Positions 1 to 8,368 of a stretch of 64,000 nucleotides of DNA are shown here, one piece after another (within the stretch, counting starts at the first letter, position 1; each line of letters starts with the position of its first letter). Made by a program: the position numbers and the translations under genes. The notes under the pieces are model-generated. The model was not told where the DNA came from, ran no database searches, and saw nothing but the letters and a program-made list of their open reading frames with translations. The stretch is from Mammaliicoccus sp. Dog046 (GTDB lineage Bacteria > Bacillota > Bacilli > Staphylococcales > Staphylococcaceae): positions 944,446 through 1,008,445 of the forward strand of contig NZ_CP120131.1 in the NCBI RefSeq assembly GCF_034039665.1. The letters are read 5' to 3'.

Positions 1-152
1 ATTTATATTAAAAAGATTTCGTATTCCCTCCCCGGCAAGGATGACTAGAGTTGAAAAAAGCTTGATACAAGCGCATTTTCAATTCAGTCATCTACTGCTA
101 AGATACTAAAAGAGGCTGAGACATTATATTATGTCCCAGCCTCGTGTTTTTT
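1..152 (+). ncRNA. possible small RNA, 5' end outside the window
   Basis: No protein is visible here. The segment has a C-rich single-stranded stretch (CCCTCCCC near 26-33), a long imperfect hairpin from 40 to 92 (GATGACT..TTGAAAA against TTTTCAA..AGTCATC with an inner GCTTG/CAAGC stem) and a strong intrinsic terminator at 112-152. C-rich loop plus hairpin plus terminator is the plan of many staphylococcal trans-acting sRNAs, whose C-rich motifs pair with ribosome binding sites. It could instead be the untranslated tail of an upstream gene. I do not recognise a named sRNA. Confidence 0.35.
112..152 (+). terminator. intrinsic terminator
   Basis: GAGGCTGAGACAT pairs with ATGTCCCAGCCTC around a six-base loop, followed by GTGTTTTTT. 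The same GAGGCTGAGAC core recurs in other terminators of the window (11825, 39401). Confidence 0.85.
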
Positions 153-194
153 GATGTGTTTTGGAGGAGAAGGGGGTGTTAGTTAGGAGATGTG

Positions 195-394
195 TATTAG
201 CATTTTGGTAGGAAAGTGCAAATAAGGGTGTGTATATTAGCATTTTGGTAGGAAAGTGCAAATAAGGGAGTGTATATTAGCATTTTGGTAGGAAAATGCA
301 AATAAGAGGTGCTTTATTAGCATTTTGACTGGAAACTGCAAATATGGATCTCTTTATTAGTATTTTGAAGTCGAAATGTTAATAAAAAATGTAA
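195..394. repeat. 40-bp palindromic tandem array (family A), 5 copies
   Basis: TATTAG recurs at 195, 235, 275, 315 and 355, an exact 40-bp period; the first three units are nearly identical and the last two are degenerate. Each unit contains an imperfect palindrome, TATTAGCATTTT against AAAGTGCAAATA. Related units with the same 40-bp spacing occur near 24.05 kb and 62.35 kb. No gene overlaps it. Confidence 0.85.
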
Positions 395-568
395 TAAATT
401 GAACTTTTATAAAGAAAAACGATAAAATATTAAGTGATTTTCACGATTTATAGACAACTTTACAGAACTATTTCTGATAAAGTAGATGTTTAAGTTTCCC
501 TTTAGTGACAATTGTCACATAGATGTTAAAAGTTCAAATTTTTTATTAAGAAAAGTAAAGAAATAGCA

Positions 569-597
569 TTGACGTTACTCATATTTCTATATATAAT
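569..597 (+). promoter_or_regulatory. sigma-A promoter of the tRNA cluster
   Basis: TTGACG (569-574) and TATAAT (592-597) are separated by exactly 17 bp and lie 20 bp upstream of the first tRNA-Glu. This is a near-consensus housekeeping promoter. Confidence 0.8.
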
Positions 598-616
598 TAA
601 GAAGTTCTCAATTAGA

Positions 617-691
617 GGCCCCTTGGTCAAGCGGTTAAGACACCGCCCTTTCACGGCGGTAACACGGGTTCGAATCCCGTAGGGGTCACCA
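617..691 (+). tRNA. tRNA-Glu (TTC)
   Basis: Cloverleaf with acceptor GGCCCCT/AGGGGTC, anticodon TTC in loop CTTTCAC and a standard T arm GGTTCGAATCC. CCA is present in the DNA after discriminator A688. A second copy with an identical body lies at 1299-1370 but lacks CCA. Confidence 0.97.
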
Positions 692-719
692 TTTTTTATA
701 AAAAAAGATTAAAATTTTA

Positions 720-748
720 TTGACATAATATTGCTTAATGTGTTATAT
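720..748 (+). promoter_or_regulatory. second promoter inside the tRNA cluster
   Basis: Consensus TTGACA (720-725), 17-bp spacer, TTATAT (743-748), about 30 bp before tRNA-fMet. It suggests the distal tRNAs are also transcribed independently of tRNA-Glu. Confidence 0.7.
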
Positions 749-778
749 TAATAAGGTAGCCAAATTAATTAATATTAA

Positions 779-852
<74 letters not shown>

Positions 853-868
853 TTACTTTTTCAATGAT

Positions 869-944
869 GGTCCCGTGGTGTAGCGGTTAACATGCCTGCC
901 TGTCACGCAGGAGATCGCGGGTTCGATTCCCGTCGGGACCGCCA
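869..944 (+). tRNA. tRNA-Asp (GTC)
   Basis: Acceptor GGTCCCG/CGGGACC, anticodon GTC in CTGTCAC, T arm GGTTCGATTCC, discriminator G followed by encoded CCA. Confidence 0.97.
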
Positions 945-955
945 TTTTATATTTT

Positions 956-1028
956 GGCTCAGTAGCTCAGTCGGTAGAGCAAAGGACTGAAAATCCTTGT
1001 GTCGGCGGTTCGATTCCGTCCTGAGCCA
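956..1028 (+). tRNA. tRNA-Phe (GAA)
   Basis: Acceptor GGCTCAG/CTGAGCC, anticodon GAA in CTGAAAA, discriminator A, CCA not encoded. Confidence 0.96.
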
Positions 1029-1047
1029 TACTTTTTTTTCTAGTATG

Positions 1048-1123
1048 GCGATTGTGGCGAAGTGGTTAACGCATCGGATTGTGGTTCCGACATTCGTGGG
1101 TTCGATTCCCATCAGTCGCCCCA
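1048..1123 (+). tRNA. tRNA-His (GTG)
   Basis: Acceptor GCGATTG/CAGTCGC, anticodon GTG in TTGTGGT. G1047 immediately upstream can be the histidine-specific G-1, opposite discriminator C1120. CCA is encoded. Confidence 0.96.
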
Positions 1124-1139
1124 TATAAAATTTTATCAA

Positions 1140-1213
1140 GCGGGTGTAGTTTAGTGGTAAAACCTCAGCCTTCCAAGCTGATGTTGTCGGTTCGATTCCG
1201 ATCACCCGCTCCA
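1140..1213 (+). tRNA. tRNA-Gly (TCC)
   Basis: Acceptor GCGGGTG/CACCCGC, anticodon TCC in CTTCCAA, discriminator T followed by encoded CCA. Confidence 0.96.
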
Positions 1214-1220
1214 TTATTAT

Positions 1221-1295
1221 TCCACAGTAGCTCAGTGGTAGAGCTATCGGCTGTTAACCGATCGGTCGTAGGTTCGAGTCCTACCTGTGGAGCCA
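1221..1295 (+). tRNA. tRNA-Asn (GTT)
   Basis: Acceptor TCCACAG/CTGTGGA, anticodon GTT in CTGTTAA, discriminator G followed by encoded CCA. Confidence 0.97.
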
Positions 1296-1298
1296 TAA

Positions 1299-1370
1299 GG
1301 CCCCTTGGTCAAGCGGTTAAGACACCGCCCTTTCACGGCGGTAACACGGGTTCGAATCCCGTAGGGGTCA
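1299..1370 (+). tRNA. tRNA-Glu (TTC), second copy
   Basis: The 72-nt body is identical to the tRNA-Glu at 617, but the next bases are TATAAT, so CCA must be added enzymatically. It starts only 3 nt after tRNA-Asn. Confidence 0.97.
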
Positions 1371-1411
1371 TATAATCAGAGGTGAAATATCGCTTCTGAT
1401 TTTTTTATTTT

Positions 1412-1500
1412 GGAGAGTTGTCCGAGCTGGCCGAAGGAGCACGCCTGGAAAGTGTGTAGGCGCCACAAGCGTCTCGAGGGTTCGAATCCCTCACTCTCCG
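1412..1500 (+). tRNA. tRNA-Ser (GGA)
   Basis: Class II tRNA: acceptor GGAGAGT/ACTCTCC, anticodon GGA in CTGGAAA, long variable arm, discriminator G, no encoded CCA. It closes the tRNA cluster and borders the accessory block. In S. aureus, as far as I recall, a tRNA-Ser borders the nuSa-beta island in the equivalent place. Confidence 0.96.
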
Positions 1501-1544
1501 TTTGTACCTTAATACTCAACTCAATCCAAGACGTTGATATGACT

Positions 1545-1575
1545 GAACTCTCGAGTTTGCGAGGGTTCTTTTTTT
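1545..1575 (+). terminator. terminator of the tRNA cluster
   Basis: GAACTCTCG pairs with CGAGGGTTC (one G-T pair) followed by seven T. Confidence 0.8.
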
Positions 1576-1658
1576 GTGCCAAAATATCAATGAAGTGGCA
1601 TTTAAATAGTGCTTTACTATGAAATGAAAAAGTGATGTGGTATGTTATAATTATAAAA

Positions 1659-1676
1659 TTATTGCAAATGCAATAA
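1659..1676. promoter_or_regulatory. inverted repeat, probable MarR operator
   Basis: TTATTGCA-AA-TGCAATAA is a perfect 8+8 bp inverted repeat. It lies just after a TATAAT box (1646-1651) and before the ribosome binding site of the MarR gene, where a bound repressor would block transcription of the 1690-3227 operon. Operator role is inferred from position and symmetry. Confidence 0.65.
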
Positions 1677-1689
1677 AAAGAGGTGTGAA

Positions 1690-2142
1690 ATGGAAGATAT
1701 ACTGAGAAATATAGGGATTATTTCAAGAGCTTTGGATTCAATTAGTAATATAGAGTTTAAAGAAATTAATTTAAGCAAAGGGCAGTTTGTATATTTAGTT
1801 AGGATCTGTGAAAATCCAGGTATTATCCAAGAACAACTCGTTGAAATGTTAAAAATAGATAGAGCAACCGCATCAAGAGCGATTAAAAATTTAGAGAAAA
1901 ATGGATTTATACTTAAAAAATCTGATGATATAAACAAGAAAAATAAATTACTCTTTCCTACAGATAAGGGTGAGGAAATATATCCTTTTATCATTAGAGA
2001 AAATGCACATTCTAATGCTGTAGCATTAAGTGGGTTTAACGATAAAGAAGTTGACCAGTTAGCAAATTATTTAGAAAGAGTGAAAGATAATATTGCTGAT
2101 GATTGGCAATATGTTAAAAAAGGGAATCAACGAGAATATTAA
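1690..2142 (+). CDS. MarR-family transcriptional regulator
   Basis: A 150-aa protein with the winged-helix plan of MarR repressors: an N-terminal dimerisation helix, a recognition region around residues 45-75 (QEQLVEMLKIDRATASRAIK) and a wing around 76-95. It starts at ATG with AGAGGTG upstream. It heads a gene set with two GNAT acetyltransferases only 11 and 42 bp apart, and a palindrome at 1659-1676 sits in its promoter, so it probably represses its own operon. The ligand is unknown; the PaiA-like neighbour hints at polyamines or another amine. Confidence 0.85.
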   Translation: MEDILRNIGIISRALDSISNIEFKEINLSKGQFVYLVRICENPGIIQEQLVEMLKIDRATASRAIKNLEKNGFILKKSDDINKKNKLLFPTDKGEEIYPFIIRENAHSNAVALSGFNDKEVDQLANYLERVKDNIADDWQYVKKGNQREY

Positions 2143-2153
2143 ACAAAGGTGGT

Positions 2154-2666
2154 ATGAAGATGATTAGAGCATGTATATTAAGTGATATAAATGAATTGAC
2201 TCAAATTGCTTATCAAACCTTTGATGAGACGTTTAGAGAACAAAATAAAAAAGAGAATATAGACCAATATTTAGCCAATACTTTTACTGAAGATCGTGTT
2301 TTAAAAGAATTAGAAAATCCTAATTCGTTCTTTTATTTCATATATCATAATGAATCTTTAGCAGGATACTTAAAGCTAAATATTAAAGGTGCTCAGACTG
2401 AGCGCTTTGGCGACAACAAATTAGAAATCGAACGAATTTACATTTTAAATCAATTTCAAAAGCTTGGATTAGGTAAAGAGTTATATGATAAATCATTGGA
2501 AAAAGCGCAAGAACTATTGTGTGAGGATATATGGTTAGGTGTTTGGGAGAAAAATCATAATGCTATCGAATTTTATAAAAAATTAGGATTTAAAAAAATT
2601 GATGAGCATGCATTTTATATGGGTGATGAGAAGCAAATTGATTATATTATGATAAAACAAATGTAA
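2154..2666 (+). CDS. paiA: PaiA-like N-acetyltransferase (polyamine acetyltransferase)
   Basis: A 170-aa GNAT enzyme. The acetyl-CoA binding motif A is seen as QKLGLGKEL near residues 102-110, preceded by the strand LEIERIYI, and motif B as WLGVWEKNHNAIEFYKKLGF. The stretch from TFDETFREQN to the C-terminus closely resembles Bacillus subtilis PaiA as I remember it, which acetylates spermidine and spermine. It probably uses acetyl-CoA to neutralise polyamines in the cytoplasm. The start could be ATG 2154 or ATG 2160; the AAAGGTGG ribosome site favours the second slightly. It follows the MarR gene by 11 bp and is likely co-transcribed. Confidence 0.8.
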   Translation: MKMIRACILSDINELTQIAYQTFDETFREQNKKENIDQYLANTFTEDRVLKELENPNSFFYFIYHNESLAGYLKLNIKGAQTERFGDNKLEIERIYILNQFQKLGLGKELYDKSLEKAQELLCEDIWLGVWEKNHNAIEFYKKLGFKKIDEHAFYMGDEKQIDYIMIKQM

Positions 2667-2708
2667 TTGAGAAAATTATTTAAAAATAGGATAGGAAGAG
2701 TGAATTTA

Positions 2709-3227
2709 ATGAAAGAAAACAACAAAATAAAAATGGTACGTGTAAAAAAAGAAGAGTTTGATTCATTTAAAAATAGGGCGAAAATTTCATTTATAAAAGG
2801 GTTAGAAGGCGCATTTCCAGAACATAGTCAACCTGAGAAAATAGCACCAATACCATCAGAAGAAGACTATGATGAGTCGTTTAAAAGTAAAGATTCGGAA
2901 ACATATTATTTATGGTTAAATGAAGAAAATATTGGTGGCGTAATATTAAATATTAACAAAGAGACACACCGTAATGAGGTGGATGTATTATACATAGATT
3001 CAAAAGCAGTAGGTAAAGGGATAGGTACAAAGGTGTGGGATACAATTGAAAAGCACTATCCGGAAACTAAAGTGTGGGAATTACATACACCTTATTTTGA
3101 GAAGCGAAATATACATTTTTACATCAATAAATGTAAATTTAGTATAACGGGATTTTATAAAGAGGTATTCAAGATTGATGGTCAAGATAAAGAAATAGAA
3201 TTCTTTAAATTCGAAAAATTTATGTGA
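2709..3227 (+). CDS. GNAT-family N-acetyltransferase
   Basis: A 172-aa protein with a GNAT core: strand VDVLYIDSKAVGKGIGTKVW carries the acetyl-CoA loop (KGIGT), followed by a C-terminal region with YFEKRNIHFYINKCKF typical of motif B. The substrate is unknown. The ATG at 2709 was chosen because AGGAAG (2693-2698) is 10 bp upstream; an in-frame TTG at 2667 and a GTG at 2700 lack suitable sites. It is the third gene of the MarR operon, 42 bp after paiA. Confidence 0.75.
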   Translation: MKENNKIKMVRVKKEEFDSFKNRAKISFIKGLEGAFPEHSQPEKIAPIPSEEDYDESFKSKDSETYYLWLNEENIGGVILNINKETHRNEVDVLYIDSKAVGKGIGTKVWDTIEKHYPETKVWELHTPYFEKRNIHFYINKCKFSITGFYKEVFKIDGQDKEIEFFKFEKFM

Positions 3228-3341
3228 GGTTGAGCCGGTTATTCGTTGTATCTATATGTAATGTATGGTAATAATTAATGTATGGGAATTAAATGTTAAG
3301 AATATTAAAATTACATTAATAAATTAGTTTTGGAGGCAATT

Positions 3342-4184
3342 ATGAAGTTAGCATGGTTAATAGATACAACAACGTATATTGATCAAAATGTTGATGATAA
3401 GGATTTATTTGTTGTATCTTTATCGACAATCATTGATGATATTCCTTATAAAGATTCTGAATTTGAAAGTTCGAAGTCTTTTTTTGATAAGTTAAAGGAA
3501 AATGGCAACGGGGCAAAGACTGCACAACCTACACCACAGGATTTTATGGAGGTTTATCAGCAAATTGAAGAAGAAGGATATACACATGTCATAGCGATTC
3601 ATCCTTCAAGTAGTTTATCGGGAACATATTCGTCTTCATATACGACTGCACAGTCTTACTCAATGAATACGTATGTGATTGATAGTGGTACGGGAAGCTA
3701 TCCACAAAGAGCACTAGTAGAATACGGTAGATCGTTATTCGATGAAGGGAAAACTTTCGATGAAATAACGAAACGATTAGAAGAAGTAAAATTGACGAGC
3801 GAATTGTATTTAATGCCAAGAAACTTACAGCAGTTAAAGAATAGTGGAAGAGTTTCTAATAGTAAATATTTATTAAGTAGTTTACTACATATTAAACTAC
3901 TATTGAAATTAGAGAACGGCACAATTGATTTAACACTTAAGTCTAGAGGCATGAAGAAAATAGAAGCTTATTTAATTAAACATATACAAGAATTAGTAAA
4001 CAGTGGTGTTAAACATATAGGCGTATTACATGCTGATAATGAAACAGAGGCACATGTATGGCAAGAACGTATATTAGCAATAAGTAAAAACATAAACGTA
4101 TACGTTGAACCATTAGTACCAGTAGCTTCCGTGCATACAGGACAAGGTACAATTGGTATCGGATGGATTAACACAACAAAATAA
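3342..4184 (+). CDS. DegV family fatty-acid binding protein (FakB type)
   Basis: A 280-aa DegV protein. The N-terminal LIDTTTYI strand, the TAQPTP motif near residue 65, the SSSLSGTYSS loop near 90-99 and the RVSNSKYLL region are family signatures for binding a single fatty acid. In staphylococci such proteins (FakB1, FakB2) present exogenous fatty acids to the kinase FakA for phosphorylation before phospholipid synthesis; that role here is inferred from family. Start ATG 3342 has GGAGG six bases upstream. Monocistronic, with its own terminator. FakA is not in the window. Confidence 0.85.
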   Translation: MKLAWLIDTTTYIDQNVDDKDLFVVSLSTIIDDIPYKDSEFESSKSFFDKLKENGNGAKTAQPTPQDFMEVYQQIEEEGYTHVIAIHPSSSLSGTYSSSYTTAQSYSMNTYVIDSGTGSYPQRALVEYGRSLFDEGKTFDEITKRLEEVKLTSELYLMPRNLQQLKNSGRVSNSKYLLSSLLHIKLLLKLENGTIDLTLKSRGMKKIEAYLIKHIQELVNSGVKHIGVLHADNETEAHVWQERILAISKNINVYVEPLVPVASVHTGQGTIGIGWINTTK

Positions 4185-4194
4185 TAAAAATTGA

Positions 4195-4237
4195 AATAGA
4201 GCAGAAATCTTAAAAAGATTTCTGCTCTATTTTTTTA
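4195..4237 (+). terminator. intrinsic terminator after degV-family gene
   Basis: AATAGAGCAGAAATCT pairs with AGATTTCTGCTCTATT around TAAAA, followed by T7. Confidence 0.9.
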
Positions 4238-4448
4238 TATACTGCAATTCATAAAGTAAGAGAATTAATATTAAAGCAAGTAAATGAATTATAAAAACAT
4301 TAGAGGATATATGGATAATATTAATGGTTTTTGATAACATAAAATTATTAATAGAAATATAAAGAATATAACCAGATGAATTAATATAAGTTTTAAAATT
4401 ATTCGATTTACAAACTAACTAAACATTTGAATATAGGAGAACCGACTT

Positions 4449-5387
4449 ATGAAAAATATAATAACTATCACTTTATGTCTAACGCTACTACTAAGTGGTT
4501 GTGTACTTAAAAGAACCCAAGTACCAGAAACAGTGAGCGTGAAAGATTATGATGGAAGATACATAGGTGAACATACAAGGAAAAATGAAGCATTTTATAA
4601 AAAATACAAATCAGATGCTGAGGAAACATATAAAAAGAGTGTAAAGAAATTATATGGAAAAGATGTGAAGATAACAAGATCTTATCCTTACTCATGGAAA
4701 AAAGAATATAAAAGTTTTAAATCATACACTGGTATAAAGGTTATAGGAACGGTAGATTATGATGTGCCATTCCAATATACAATGAACTATATTATAGAAG
4801 ATGAAAAGAGCGAGGTCGTTAAGCCTAGTTATACCAAAGATTGGACACCTGTTATTAATGCCATGGTTTATAAAAGATATGAGTCTGACATTGAAGCAGC
4901 AAGGTTGAAATTCAAAAAAGAAGTAGAGTCACAAGGTTACTTTGCCATGAACAAAAAATTAGAAAAACAACAAGATTTTGTCGGTGTGTCCAAACAATAT
5001 TTAAATTTTGAAATACCAAATTTAAATGTAGACAACGATGATTTCAAAACAAAATACAAATCAATTATGAATCTTCAAGGAGAAGAATTTAATCAAAAAA
5101 TGGATGAAGTCATTAAAAAACATCCTTATTTTAAAGACGGGATAAAGACAGATTTTATAGCTTACTTTGATAATAAGAAAGTAAAGGATGTCAATAAATA
5201 TTCGTGGGATTTACAAATACCAACAAATGAAACGATGAAGAAAATTCCCGGAGAAAAGAGCATTTATTTCTGGAATGGAAAAGTGTCGCCAACAACAATA
5301 GATGAATTTGGACTTTTAGAATCTACTAGTGAAGAAATATCAATGGATGGAGGTATGTGGGATGAATATAAGAAAGAATCGAAGTGA
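4449..5387 (+). CDS. tandem lipoprotein 1, candidate TilA-type immunity protein
   Basis: A 312-aa predicted lipoprotein: signal peptide with lipobox LLSGC (Cys18), then a conserved N-terminal block VPETVSVKDYDGRYIGEH. It is the first of four paralogues (4449, 5443, 6448, 7412) lying head to tail before a lipase-like toxin gene. The layout resembles the DUF1672 lipoproteins of staphylococci, though I could not check this. Position upstream of a TslA-like lipase suggests an outer-membrane-leaflet immunity role, as described for TilA in S. aureus; that is inference. It is the most diverged copy (its middle part differs from copies 2 and 4). Confidence 0.7.
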   Translation: MKNIITITLCLTLLLSGCVLKRTQVPETVSVKDYDGRYIGEHTRKNEAFYKKYKSDAEETYKKSVKKLYGKDVKITRSYPYSWKKEYKSFKSYTGIKVIGTVDYDVPFQYTMNYIIEDEKSEVVKPSYTKDWTPVINAMVYKRYESDIEAARLKFKKEVESQGYFAMNKKLEKQQDFVGVSKQYLNFEIPNLNVDNDDFKTKYKSIMNLQGEEFNQKMDEVIKKHPYFKDGIKTDFIAYFDNKKVKDVNKYSWDLQIPTNETMKKIPGEKSIYFWNGKVSPTTIDEFGLLESTSEEISMDGGMWDEYKKESK

Positions 5388-5442
5388 GATTGAAACTATC
5401 GAATAAACTAAATCATCCCTTATAAAAGGAGAATAATATTTA

Positions 5443-6372
5443 ATGAAAAAATTTTTAAGCAGTATATTATGTGTATCAATATTATTAAGCGGTTGTGCAC
5501 TTAAAAGAAGCCAAGTACCAGAAACAGTAAGTGTGAAAGATTACGACGGTAGATATATTGGAGAACATAAAAAAGAAAATGTAACGTTCTTGAAAAAACA
5601 TAAAGCAGAAGCGGAGGAAATGTATAAAGCATATGCAAAAGATGTATTTGGAAAAGATGTAAAGATTACAAGAACTTATTCTACTACGGAATCTGGTCCA
5701 GAACTACAATCAGTGGAAGGCATTACTGTAATTGGAACAGTTGAATATGAAGTGCCTTTTCAATTTTATTTAAATTTCGAAGATAGCGATGAAGGACTGG
5801 TATTAACCGCAAAATCTGAAAGTCAAGGTAATGAGATTCGTGGTGGTGTATCTGGTATGTTGTACAAACGTTTTAAACCGGAATTAGAAGCAGCAAGAGA
5901 CAAATTCAAAAAAGAAGTAGAAAAAAAGGATTACTACGCAATGAATAAAAAGTTAGAAAAACAACAAGAATATAGCGTTGCTACGGATGAATATATCAAT
6001 TTACTTGCAGGATCAACGATAGGTATAGATAAATTTAAGAAAGATTTTAAACCTATCATGGATTTACAAGGGGAAGAATTCAATCGAAAAATGGATGAAG
6101 TGATTAAGAAATATCCTTCTATTAAGGATCAAATGAAGACAGATTTTATAGCATATTATGATAAGAAAAATAGAGATGAAGTAGGTAAATATGCATGGGA
6201 TTTACAAGCACCAACAAATGAAAATATAAAAAAAATTCCAGGAAAAACATTTATGAAATTCTATAAAGATAGTGTCTCTCCTATGAAAATAGATGGATAT
6301 GGTAGATTACAATCTGTAAGTGAAAAAATTAATATTGGAGGGGGCATGTGGGATGAACGTAAAAACGAGTAA
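5443..6372 (+). CDS. tandem lipoprotein 2, candidate TilA-type immunity protein
   Basis: A 309-aa paralogue with lipobox LLSGC and the start of the mature protein (GCALKRSQVPET) like copy 1, but its middle region (about residues 60-130) is almost identical at DNA level to copy 4 (5630-5800 against 7620-7790). This mosaic pattern points to gene conversion among the copies. AAAGGAG lies upstream of the ATG. It is 55 bp after copy 1. Anchored on the outer face of the membrane if processed as the lipobox predicts; the immunity role is inferred from context. Confidence 0.7.
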   Translation: MKKFLSSILCVSILLSGCALKRSQVPETVSVKDYDGRYIGEHKKENVTFLKKHKAEAEEMYKAYAKDVFGKDVKITRTYSTTESGPELQSVEGITVIGTVEYEVPFQFYLNFEDSDEGLVLTAKSESQGNEIRGGVSGMLYKRFKPELEAARDKFKKEVEKKDYYAMNKKLEKQQEYSVATDEYINLLAGSTIGIDKFKKDFKPIMDLQGEEFNRKMDEVIKKYPSIKDQMKTDFIAYYDKKNRDEVGKYAWDLQAPTNENIKKIPGKTFMKFYKDSVSPMKIDGYGRLQSVSEKINIGGGMWDERKNE

Positions 6373-6447
6373 AGTTACTGATTTAGATTAAATGAAATTT
6401 TCCTATTTTATTTATATGCAGACTACTTCAAAAAAGGTGAAATATAA

Positions 6448-7408
6448 ATGAATAAAAAATTAACTATCATTTTTTGTCTTGTACTACTACTAAGTGGTTG
6501 TGGAACAACAAAAAGTGATCAAAATAAAAGTGAACAAAAGAATAAAGTACCAGAAACAGTGAGCGTGAAAGATTATGATGGAAGATATATTGGAGAACAT
6601 AAAAAGAGAAATGAAGCGTTCTTGAAAAAACATAAAGCAGAAGCGGAGAAAATGTATAAAGATTATGTGAAAGATACTTTTGATAAAGATGTGAAAATAA
6701 CGCGAACATATTCATATACGAATTCCGGTCCAGGATTACAATCATATGAAGCTATTATTGTGATTGGGACAGTTGATTTCGATGTACCGTTTCAATGTCG
6801 TTTGAAATTTGTTGAAAGTGAAGGAGACTTAGTTATAAATACACTAACAGAAGACCAAGGAAATGAGATTCGAGGTGTCATTTCAGCAATGTTGTATAAA
6901 ACGGTACAAACCAGAATTAGAAGCGGCAAGGGACAAATTTAAAGAAGAAGTAGAGAAAAATGGTTATTACGCAATGAATAAAAAATTAGAAAAACAACAA
7001 AAATATAGTGGTGTGACAGATGAGTATATTAATTTACAAGCAGGATCAACGATAGGTATAGATGACTTTAAGAAAGATTTTAAACCAATCATGGATTTAC
7101 AAGGTGAGGAATTTAATCAAAAAATGGATGAATTGATTAAGAAATACCCATATATAAAAGATCAGATGCAGACTGATTTTATAGCATATTATGATAAGAA
7201 AAAAATGAAAGATGCAAATCTATATCAAATTGATCTTCAAAAGCCAACTAATGAAACGATGAAAAAAATCCCAGGAGAGAAGCAAATAAGATTTTATAAA
7301 GATAAAGTATCTCCAGAAAAAATAGACGAAAATGGTAGGTTAAAATCTGTGAATGACGAAGTAAGAATACTTGGTGGCAGATGGGAAGAATGGCAAAAGG
7401 AGAAATAA
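6448..7408 (+). pseudogene. tandem lipoprotein 3, frameshifted
   Basis: Frame one runs 6448-6942 (lipobox LLSGC, GCGTTKSDQNKSEQ..VPETVSVKDYDGR); the rest continues in another frame to 7408. The join is at AAAA 6898-6901: with three A the reading becomes MLYKRYKPELEAARDKF, exactly as in the paralogues, with four it becomes MLYKTVQTR and soon stops. So one inserted A disrupts an otherwise full-length copy of about 319 aa. It may be a real inactivation or a sequencing error; the downstream part has no good start of its own. Confidence 0.8.
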
Positions 7409-7411
7409 CTT

Positions 7412-8368
7412 ATGAAAAGGATAGTAACTATCATTTTATGTCTAGTACTACTACTCAGTGGTTGCGGAACAACAAAAAGTGATCAAAATAAAAGTGAACA
7501 AAAGAATAAAGTACCAGAAACAGTGAGTGTGAAAGACTACGACGGTAGAAATATTGGAGAACATAAAAAGAGAAATGAAGAATTTTTGAAAAAACATAAG
7601 GCAGAAGCGGAAAAAATGTATAAAGCATATGCAAAAGATGTATTTGGAAAAGATGTAAAAGTTACAAGAACTTATTCTACTACGGAATCTGGTCCAGAAC
7701 TACAATCAGTGGAAGGCATTACTGTAATCGGGACAGTTGAATATGAAGTGCCTTTTCAATTTTATTTAAATTTCGAAGATAGTGATGAAGGACTAGTAAT
7801 ATCTGCAAAAACTGAAAATCAAGGTAATGAGATTCGTGGAGGTGTATCCGCAATGTTATTCAAACGTTACAAGCCAGAATTAGAAGCAGCTAGGGGCAAA
7901 TTTAAGGAAGAGGTTGAAAGTAATGGTTATTATGCAATGAATAAAAAGTTAGAAAAACAACAAGAATATAGTGGTGCAACAGATGAGTATATCAATTTAC
8001 TCGCAGGATCAACGATTGGCATTGATGACTTTAAAAACAATTTTAAACCAATCATGGACCTACAGGGGGAAGAATTTAATCAAAAAATGGATAAACTGAT
8101 AAAAAAATATCCTTCAATTCAAAAGCAGATGTCTACAGATTTTATAGCTTATTATAAAGATAAAAAAAGAAAAGGAGTAAATAATTATGGTTGGAACCTA
8201 CAAGGGCCAACAAATAAAACGATGAAAAACATACCTGGGGAAGTTAGAATGCATTTAATTAAAGATTCAGTTTCACCTGTAGAATTTGATGAAAATGGAA
8301 GATTGAAGTCGACAATTAGTGATAATACCATTGCAGGAGGTTTATGGGATGAACGCAAAGACCAGTAA
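7412..8368 (+). CDS. tandem lipoprotein 4, candidate TilA-type immunity protein
   Basis: A 318-aa lipoprotein (lipobox LLSGC). Its N-terminus matches copy 3 (KSDQNKSEQKNKVPET) while its middle matches copy 2. It starts 3 bp after copy 3 and its 3' end overlaps the toxin-like gene by 20 bp (next ATG at 8349 lies inside this gene), so expression of the two is probably translationally coupled. That tight link between the last lipoprotein and the lipase is the best reason to see it as the cognate immunity protein. Confidence 0.7.
   Translation: MKRIVTIILCLVLLLSGCGTTKSDQNKSEQKNKVPETVSVKDYDGRNIGEHKKRNEEFLKKHKAEAEKMYKAYAKDVFGKDVKVTRTYSTTESGPELQSVEGITVIGTVEYEVPFQFYLNFEDSDEGLVISAKTENQGNEIRGGVSAMLFKRYKPELEAARGKFKEEVESNGYYAMNKKLEKQQEYSGATDEYINLLAGSTIGIDDFKNNFKPIMDLQGEEFNQKMDKLIKKYPSIQKQMSTDFIAYYKDKKRKGVNNYGWNLQGPTNKTMKNIPGEVRMHLIKDSVSPVEFDENGRLKSTISDNTIAGGLWDERKDQ

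Noticed and set aside
195..394. CRISPR-like look of the regularly spaced repeats
   Set aside because: Units are directly adjacent with no unique spacers, are palindromic, and no cas gene is present. The same applies to the arrays at 20.1, 30.5, 49.9 and 57.7 kb.
903..1622. Open frames on both strands through the tRNA cluster (about 70-103 codons)
   Set aside because: They cover tRNA genes; peptide text such as repeated RRESNPR-type words is translated T-arm sequence.
6863..7408. Independent 181-codon gene
   Set aside because: Its first residues are out-of-frame translation; it is the 3' part of the frameshifted lipoprotein copy 3.
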